From Porticoccaceae bacterium UBA1989 (GTDB lineage: Bacteria; Pseudomonadota; Gammaproteobacteria; Pseudomonadales; Porticoccaceae): 35,338 nucleotides of DNA. Under the pieces are notes generated by a model that saw nothing but the letters and a program-made list of their open reading frames with translations, was not told the origin of the DNA and searched no databases. Shown here one piece after another: positions 32,911 through 35,338 of this stretch; position 1 is the stretch's first letter; each line of letters opens with the position of its first letter. The translations under genes were made by a program, and so were the position numbers. The stretch spans positions 15,277 to 50,614 of the forward strand of contig DDDD01000012.1 of the NCBI GenBank assembly GCA_002335945.1, read 5' to 3'.

Positions 32911-34578
32911 TTGAGTATTTATCTGCAGCATTTTGGCCTAAAACGAGAGCCGTTCTCGATTGTTCCCGATCCTGGGTTTTTGTATCCCAGTAATCATCAT
33001 CGCCAGGCCGTCGCCCATCTAAAGTACGGCCTTGATCGTGAAGGTGGTTTTATCTTACTCACAGGTGAAGTGGGTACGGGCAAGACCACATTAACGCGCA
33101 CTATTCTCAAACGGATGCCAGCCCATATCCGTGTGGCCTATGTGCTAAACAGTAAACTTAATGTCACGGATTTACTGGCCAGTATCTGTGATGAATTAGC
33201 CATAGAACTGCCCAGTGACCTCGCCGAAACCCGCGGACTGTCGTTTTCGAAAATCTGTATTGATGCCCTTAATAAGGATCTTCTTAAAGCCCATGCCGAG
33301 GGCAAAAAGACATTAATTGTTATCGAAGAGGCACAGAACCTAAGTCCCGATATTTTAGAAACCCTGCGCCTGCTCAGTAATTTGGAAACCAATACCCATA
33401 AGCTGTTACATATTTTATTAGTCGGTCAGCCGGAGCTATTAGATACACTAGCCCAAAAAGAACTACGACAACTCAATCAGCGAGTGGTCTCTAGATTCCA
33501 TCTGTTACCTCTGGATAAAGACGATGTTGCCAACTATGTAAACCATCGCCTCCATCGGGCAGGGGCCAAGGGTGCCTTGTTTGACCGTGCCTGTATCGCG
33601 GTGTTATTTCGTCTCACCGGTGGCGTTCCCAGATTGATCAACCTAGTTTGTCAGCACAGCCTGTTAGCGACCTATTCAACCGGCGCAAAAACCGTTTCAC
33701 CGACGCTGGTCAAAGAGGCCGCCGTAGAAATCCTAGGGTCCCGAAACGCCACTAATGACAGTAACAAACCGTTTGTAATTTTGACGACATTGCTAGTGTT
33801 GAGTGCGGTGTTGATGATTGGTTTTGGTCAGCAGGGGGACATCGGTAAACAACCCTTGGCGGCTGTGGATCTTTTAGCTACTGAGGAGCCTTCGGCTAAT
33901 AAGAAGCCTTCAGCTAGTAAAAAGCCTTCAGCCGACAGTAAGCCCCTAGTTGATAGTAAGCCTGCAGCTACGGCACTACCACTGGTGGTAAGCCCCTTCA
34001 CTGGCCTATTTAAACTATGGTCAGTGGATGCCTCGGAAATCTACTCCGAAGAGACATTTTCCGCCCAAGCTATTGATAATCGCTTACGAGCCGAAAAACT
34101 CAGCTCAGCTCAGCTCAATGATTTAGAAAAAATTAATCGTCCCGGTGTTGTTTGGATTAAACCGGCTTCCGGTAACAGTACCCTGAAAGGCTACATGCTA
34201 GCGGGTCTGGATTCAGCAAGCGTGTTTCTTAACGATGCCGGCGGACAAATTATGCTATCTAGACAGCAGTTTCTCGAGAGTTGGTCGAGAAGCTACCTGT
34301 ACCTCTGGCAGCCGCCAAAAAGTTTTAATGTACTTCAGGTGGGTGATCGCAATCCTCAGGCAGTAAGCTGGCTACAGGATCAGCTCGCAATCGTCGACCA
34401 ACGCTCAGAGCGTATTATTACCGGTGGCCGCTACACCGCCGCCATTGCGGAAAAGGTGGTTAACTTTCAGGCCCAGCAGGGCCTTAAGGCGGACGGTGTT
34501 GTCGGGCGAGAAACGATCATTCGTCTCAATCAATTAGCCAACCCGCAGATTCCTCGACTTATTCGCGAGAGACTGTAA
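32911..34578 (+). CDS. gspA: GspA/ExeA-type AAA ATPase with peptidoglycan-binding domain
   Basis: GspA (ExeA) works with GspB to bind peptidoglycan and let the secretin assemble in the outer membrane. The 555-residue product starts with TTG at 32911; GGAAGAG at 32896-32902 supports it, and relatives start at this point (SIYLQHFGLKREPF). An AAA ATPase part has Walker A GEVGTGKT (52-59) and Walker B TLIVIEE (about 134-140). A membrane helix lies at 287-306, followed by a repeat linker (328-351), a C39-peptidase-like domain at about 366-468, and a peptidoglycan-binding domain at 476-543 (ADGVVGRETIIRLNQL). The C39-like part has no Cys where an active enzyme would need one, so it is probably inactive. 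Confidence 0.93.
   Translation: MSIYLQHFGLKREPFSIVPDPGFLYPSNHHRQAVAHLKYGLDREGGFILLTGEVGTGKTTLTRTILKRMPAHIRVAYVLNSKLNVTDLLASICDELAIELPSDLAETRGLSFSKICIDALNKDLLKAHAEGKKTLIVIEEAQNLSPDILETLRLLSNLETNTHKLLHILLVGQPELLDTLAQKELRQLNQRVVSRFHLLPLDKDDVANYVNHRLHRAGAKGALFDRACIAVLFRLTGGVPRLINLVCQHSLLATYSTGAKTVSPTLVKEAAVEILGSRNATNDSNKPFVILTTLLVLSAVLMIGFGQQGDIGKQPLAAVDLLATEEPSANKKPSASKKPSADSKPLVDSKPAATALPLVVSPFTGLFKLWSVDASEIYSEETFSAQAIDNRLRAEKLSSAQLNDLEKINRPGVVWIKPASGNSTLKGYMLAGLDSASVFLNDAGGQIMLSRQQFLESWSRSYLYLWQPPKSFNVLQVGDRNPQAVSWLQDQLAIVDQRSERIITGGRYTAAIAEKVVNFQAQQGLKADGVVGRETIIRLNQLANPQIPRLIRERL
33895..33966 (+). repeat. 18-bp imperfect tandem repeat in the gspA linker
   Basis: Four 18-base units lie in frame at 33895-33912, 33913-33930, 33931-33948 and 33949-33966. 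The first two are GCTAATAAGAAGCCTTCA and GCTAGTAAAAAGCCTTCA; the others have drifted. They encode the six-residue pattern A-(N/S/D)-(K/S)-K-P-(S/L/A), a flexible basic linker just outside the membrane helix. Confidence 0.8.
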
Positions 34579-35153
34579 TGTCATATATTCTCGATGCATT
34601 AAAAAAGGCCGAGCGGGATAGATTGCGGGAGGACCCCAAAGAACTGGACGACTTTGCCAGTTCCAGTTGGGATCCCTATCAGCAGCAAGCCGAATCCAAC
34701 AGCGTCAAATATCTTGCATTAGTGATTGGGTTTTTAGCGTTGTTGCTCGCTTTGGTTATTTATTCGGGCTCGTTAAGTCAGGCGCCGACTGAAGGATTAC
34801 TAAAAGACAGTCCAGTCATTGAACAGGCTTTGACCGAAGAGGGCTTAGCAGAAGAAGAGGCCCTGTCAAAAGAAGAGGCTTTGCCAGAAAAGATAAGCGC
34901 GGGTCGAATAGGTGATGTGCCGAATCAGGTGCCAGCAGAATCAGCGGCCACTCTTAGACAACCGCTACCCAAGCTGACAATCTCCGGACAGATGTTCCTT
35001 GCCGAAGGTTCGCCATCCAACCGTCTATTTGCCGGTCAGCGCACCTTCAGAGTAGGGGATAAGCTAGACCAACATTGGACATTAATGGCGATTGATGTGC
35101 AGAGCTTTGATATTCAATCCGGTGATCAAACCGCGACATTACCCTACCGCTAG
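34578..35153 (+). CDS. gspB: General secretion pathway protein GspB
   Basis: GspB (ExeB) is the inner-membrane partner of GspA and contacts GspD during secretin assembly. The 191-residue product has the family opening MSYILDALKKAERDR, one membrane helix at about 45-63, an acidic repeat linker at about 84-105, and the periplasmic GspB domain at about 132-189 (LPKLTISGQMF, GDKLDQHWTLMAID). It starts on the last base of the gspA stop (TAATG). It is the last gene of the T2SS group and its stop codon shares bases with that of aceK on the other strand. Confidence 0.93.
   Translation: MSYILDALKKAERDRLREDPKELDDFASSSWDPYQQQAESNSVKYLALVIGFLALLLALVIYSGSLSQAPTEGLLKDSPVIEQALTEEGLAEEEALSKEEALPEKISAGRIGDVPNQVPAESAATLRQPLPKLTISGQMFLAEGSPSNRLFAGQRTFRVGDKLDQHWTLMAIDVQSFDIQSGDQTATLPYR
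34827..34892 (+). repeat. Degenerate 15/18-bp tandem repeat in the gspB linker
   Basis: Units at 34827-34841, 34842-34859, 34860-34877 and 34878-34892 each encode (A/G)-L-x followed by two or three Glu/Lys residues (ALTEE, GLAEEE, ALSKEE, ALPEK). The repeats keep the frame and form an acidic, probably extended linker between membrane helix and GspB domain. Confidence 0.65.
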
Positions 35154-35338
35154 TCCGAGAAAACCTGCAGTACCGAATCTTTACCACGGTCAAAACGTTT
35201 AACTCGGCGGTAGGGAAATACATCTACCACATAGCCGCTGCGTATCTGGTCCTGTAGGTCGGTCCAGAAGCTAACCTCATAGAGGTCGCTGTGCATTTCT
35301 TCAAACATCTTGCGCGCTTTGATATTGCCAGAGAAAAA
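35150..35338 (-). CDS. aceK: Isocitrate dehydrogenase kinase/phosphatase AceK, C-terminal end (N-terminus outside window)
   Basis: AceK switches isocitrate dehydrogenase on and off by dephosphorylation and phosphorylation, directing carbon between the TCA cycle and glyoxylate bypass. Only the last 62 residues are in the window. They read KMFEEMHSDLYEVSFWTDLQ, then IRSGYVVDVFPYRRVKRF. This aligns with the end of E. coli AceK (LFEEMHADLFRADYWRALQ, then IREGHVEDVYAYRRRQRF), from memory of that protein. The stop TAG lies at 35150-35152 and overlaps the gspB stop. The kinase motifs are outside the window, so function cannot be checked here. Confidence 0.88.
   Translation of the reverse strand, partial: FFSGNIKARKMFEEMHSDLYEVSFWTDLQDQIRSGYVVDVFPYRRVKRFDRGKDSVLQVFSD

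Noticed and set aside
33895..33966. Short tandem repeats considered as a CRISPR array or a mobile-element footprint.
   Set aside because: Units are 18 bases, contiguous without spacers, and keep the reading frame of gspA.

Overview
This window is a densely coded stretch of bacterial chromosome. It holds housekeeping and cell-envelope genes followed by one complete-looking type II secretion (T2SS) gene cluster. Gene content and order (apaH-apaG-rsmA-pdxA-surA-lptD; divergent amgK-murU; leuS-lptE-holA; miaB-phoH-ybeY-corC-lnt; gsp genes; aceK) point to a gammaproteobacterium of the Pseudomonas/Cellvibrionales type, possibly a marine lineage such as the SAR92 or Porticoccus relatives. The class is well supported by the gene set; the order and lineage are inference. 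No tRNA, rRNA, insertion sequence, prophage gene or CRISPR array was seen.

Layout. 1-701 (-): N-terminal part of an M13 metallopeptidase lipoprotein, cut by the window edge. 741-7632 (-): apaH, apaG, rsmA, pdxA, surA, lptD, read from lptD towards apaH with mostly overlapping ends. 7767-11491 (+): amgK and murU (recycling of cell-wall MurNAc), a VanZ-like membrane protein, a DUF2007 protein and an SLC13-type anion symporter. 11549-15707 (-): leuS-lptE-holA. 15816-20371 (-): phoH, ybeY, corC, lnt and a periplasmic peroxiredoxin. 20507-21865 (-): miaB, divergent from a DUF1820 gene (22005-22343, +). 22550-35153 (+): gspE-F-G-H-I-J-K-L-M-C-D-A-B. 35150-35338 (-): the C-terminal end of aceK, converging on gspB.

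How the genes fit together. Much of the window serves the envelope. SurA and LptD/LptE assemble the outer membrane, Lnt finishes lipoproteins such as LptE, and AmgK/MurU salvage peptidoglycan sugars. GspA/GspB are expected to help the GspD secretin through the peptidoglycan. The T2SS genes overlap or lie a few bases apart, which suggests one transcription unit. Its likely promoter is near 22355-22384.

Non-coding space is small; the longest gap is 206 bases before gspE and no gap exceeds 300. The gaps contain several dyads that overlap good -10 boxes (before gspE, miaB and leuS) and a perfect 8-bp hairpin on the gspG stop codon. Short in-frame tandem repeats occur in lnt, gspA and gspB. I see no clearly new multi-gene system. 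The points most worth a second look are the T2SS gene order, the operator-like dyads, the gspG hairpin and the degenerate peptidase-like domain in GspA.
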